From positions 1 through 64,000 of the forward strand of contig JAABQV010000012.1 in the NCBI GenBank assembly GCA_011391255.1: a stretch of DNA of 64,000 nucleotides, written 5' to 3'. Under the pieces are notes generated by a model. The model was not told the origin of the DNA. It made no database searches and was given only the letters and a program-made list of their open reading frames with translations. Source of the stretch: Dechloromonas sp. Lineage in GTDB: Bacteria; Pseudomonadota; Gammaproteobacteria; Burkholderiales; Rhodocyclaceae. Below, piece after piece: positions 62,785-64,000 of the stretch; the stretch's first letter is position 1; every line of letters starts with the position of its first letter. The translations under genes and the position numbers were made by a program.

Positions 62785-63846
62785 TCAGGCCTGTTCTACC
62801 GGCAGGCGCAGGGTGAACACCGTTTCGCCTGGTTGGCTGGCGCAGTCAATGGTGCCGTGATGATGCTGGACAAAATTCTGAGCGATCGTCAGCCCCAGAC
62901 CGCTGCCGCCATCGCGCCCGGAAACCAGCGGGTAGAACATGCGTTCGCGAATCGCATCCGGGATCCCCGGGCCGTTGTCGGTCACCTTGATTTCCAGCGC
63001 CAGCCGGTAACGCTTTTTGGCCAGCGTGACCTGGCGCAAGGCGCGCGTACGAAAGATGATCTGGCCTTCACCGTGCATCGCCTGGGCGGCGTTGCGGGCA
63101 ATATTCAGAACCGCCTGAATCAATTGCTCGCGGTCACCAACCAGCTCCGGCAGGCTGGTGTCGTAGTCGCGGCGCACCTCAAGCGAGCCGGGGAATTCGG
63201 CGGTCATCAGGCTGCGCACCCGCTCGAGAATTTCGTGGATATTGACCGTTGCCGGCAGCATTGCCCGGTGCGGCGTCAGTAGGCGCTGCATTAGATCCTG
63301 CAAGCGGTCGGCTTCCTTGATGATGACCTGGGTGTACTCCTTGAGCGACGGGTTATTCAGTTCGTGTTCGAGCAACTGTGCGGCGCCGCGAATCCCGCCG
63401 AGCGGATTCTTGATTTCGTGCGCCAGATTGCGAATCAGTTCGCGGCTCGCTGTTTGTTGCTCGATCAGGCGTTCTTCGCGGGTTGCAGCGAGGTGGTGCT
63501 GGATCGGCTGCAATTCGAGCAGCAAACGCACGCCATTGGCGAGTTTCGAGCGTAAAGGCGTCACCGTACAATTGAGATTAAGCTTCTCACCATCGCTGCG
63601 CTCCAGCTCTATATTCTGGCCGGTGTAGCCCCAGTTGTTGGCAAGACCGTTGTCGAGCGCCGATTGCAGGGTCGAGGATGGCCGGCAGACGGCCGAGAAA
63701 GGTTTGCCCGAGACTGCACGGGAGCTGATCGCCAGCAGGTTCTCTCCGGCGGGGTTGATGTAGCGCACGAGCAGGCCATCATCAATCAGCAAAACAGCAG
63801 AGGCCAGCAGGTCGAGCCCGGCGAACGTGGAGTAGGAGGCATTCAT
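62785..63846 (-). CDS. ntrB: Nitrogen regulation sensor kinase NtrB
   Basis: 353 residues. PAS domain (about 10-110), then the H-box ELIRNLAHEIKNPLGGIRGA with the phospho-accepting His, and a GHKL ATPase domain (LNIARNAAQAM; DNGPGIPDAI; GSGLGLTIAQNF). It has no membrane helix, so it is cytoplasmic like GlnL. It phosphorylates or dephosphorylates NtrC under PII protein control. No good Shine-Dalgarno precedes the ATG. Confidence 0.93.
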   Translation of the reverse strand: MNASYSTFAGLDLLASAVLLIDDGLLVRYINPAGENLLAISSRAVSGKPFSAVCRPSSTLQSALDNGLANNWGYTGQNIELERSDGEKLNLNCTVTPLRSKLANGVRLLLELQPIQHHLAATREERLIEQQTASRELIRNLAHEIKNPLGGIRGAAQLLEHELNNPSLKEYTQVIIKEADRLQDLMQRLLTPHRAMLPATVNIHEILERVRSLMTAEFPGSLEVRRDYDTSLPELVGDREQLIQAVLNIARNAAQAMHGEGQIIFRTRALRQVTLAKKRYRLALEIKVTDNGPGIPDAIRERMFYPLVSGRDGGSGLGLTIAQNFVQHHHGTIDCASQPGETVFTLRLPVEQA

Positions 63847-64000
63847 GGCAACTATTGTAACGATTCAAGGCGCTCAAAGAATTACATCTTGCCTTACTGA
63901 CTCGTTGTTCATTATCATCACGCTCTGACTGCTGACCCATTTGAACCGGCTCTGATCATGCACTTAATCCATCCGCCAGCGCTACTTGCTGCATTCGGTA
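63847..64000. other. Window end upstream of ntrB
   Basis: 154 bases, the probable promoter region of ntrBC. A plus-strand ATG at 63958 opens to the end of the window (MHLIHPPALLAAFG), but no ribosome site precedes it and too little is visible to call it a gene. Confidence 0.3.

Noticed and set aside
62362..63282. 306-codon plus-strand frame opposite ntrB/ntrC
   Set aside because: Spans parts of two clear genes and has no domain of its own.

Overview
The window looks like a chromosomal segment of a GC-rich betaproteobacterium, most likely order Rhodocyclales (Dechloromonas/Azonexus-like). This rests on gene content: complete system I cytochrome c maturation, a SoxCD-containing sulfur-oxidation cluster with flavocytochrome c and sulfide:quinone reductase, HrcA/CIRCE-type groESL, NtrBC, DUF485-ActP acetate uptake, and an uptake-hydrogenase maturation operon. 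The placement is inferred; no rRNA is present. No phage, insertion sequence or CRISPR array was seen.

Layout. 1-2.4 kb: acyl-CoA (propionyl-CoA) carboxylase, pccB end and pccA. 2.5-5.2 kb: two unrecognised genes and a DHH phosphoesterase. 5.3-12 kb (minus): ccmABCDEFGHI with overlapping genes. 12.1-17.1 kb (minus): a very large sensor with four CBS, PAS/GAF, GGDEF, EAL and a C-terminal zinc-binding CZB domain. 17.3-25.2 kb: hydrogenase maturation operon hupK-hypA-hypB-hypF-hupF-hybE-hypC-hypD-hypE, without hydrogenase structural genes. 25.2-29.2 kb: nickel supply, with NikR, a HoxN/NixA permease behind a NikR-like operator, and a TonB-dependent receptor. 29.2-42.6 kb: sulfur oxidation. A cytochrome, an MBL-fold protein and fccAB lie on the minus strand. 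soxCDYZAXB, a rhodanese, an SQR-like flavoprotein and a small membrane protein lie on the plus strand. A YeeE/YedE transporter faces them.

42.6-44.9 kb: groESL with a perfect CIRCE. 45-49.5 kb: DUF485-actP acetate transporter followed by an OmpR-type two-component pair. Both units carry a 7-4-7 CTGTAAG tandem box. 49.5-51 kb: small membrane protein and a TerC-family protein behind a yybP-ykoY manganese riboswitch. 51.2-55.3 kb: winged-helix-like protein, DbpA helicase, YgjP-like metallopeptidase, tRNA-Arg(CCG), HDOD protein and NlpC/P60 lipoprotein. 55.5-59.7 kb: a poorly described membrane module (DUF350, SPFH-SHOCT, DUF4178 and a 47-residue protein) beside a Gly/Cys-tailed protein. 59.8-63.8 kb (minus): coaX, birA, ntrC and ntrB.

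How the parts connect. Nickel import feeds HypA/HypB and the hydrogenase cofactor pathway. The ccm products mature the c-type cytochromes of the Sox and Fcc systems. BirA could biotinylate PccA. The least expected signals are outside genes: a roughly 35-bp intergenic repeat with core GTTGACCGC (nine copies), two palindromic elements inserted in frame in hypF, the shared response-regulator box, and a structured leader before the two-component genes.
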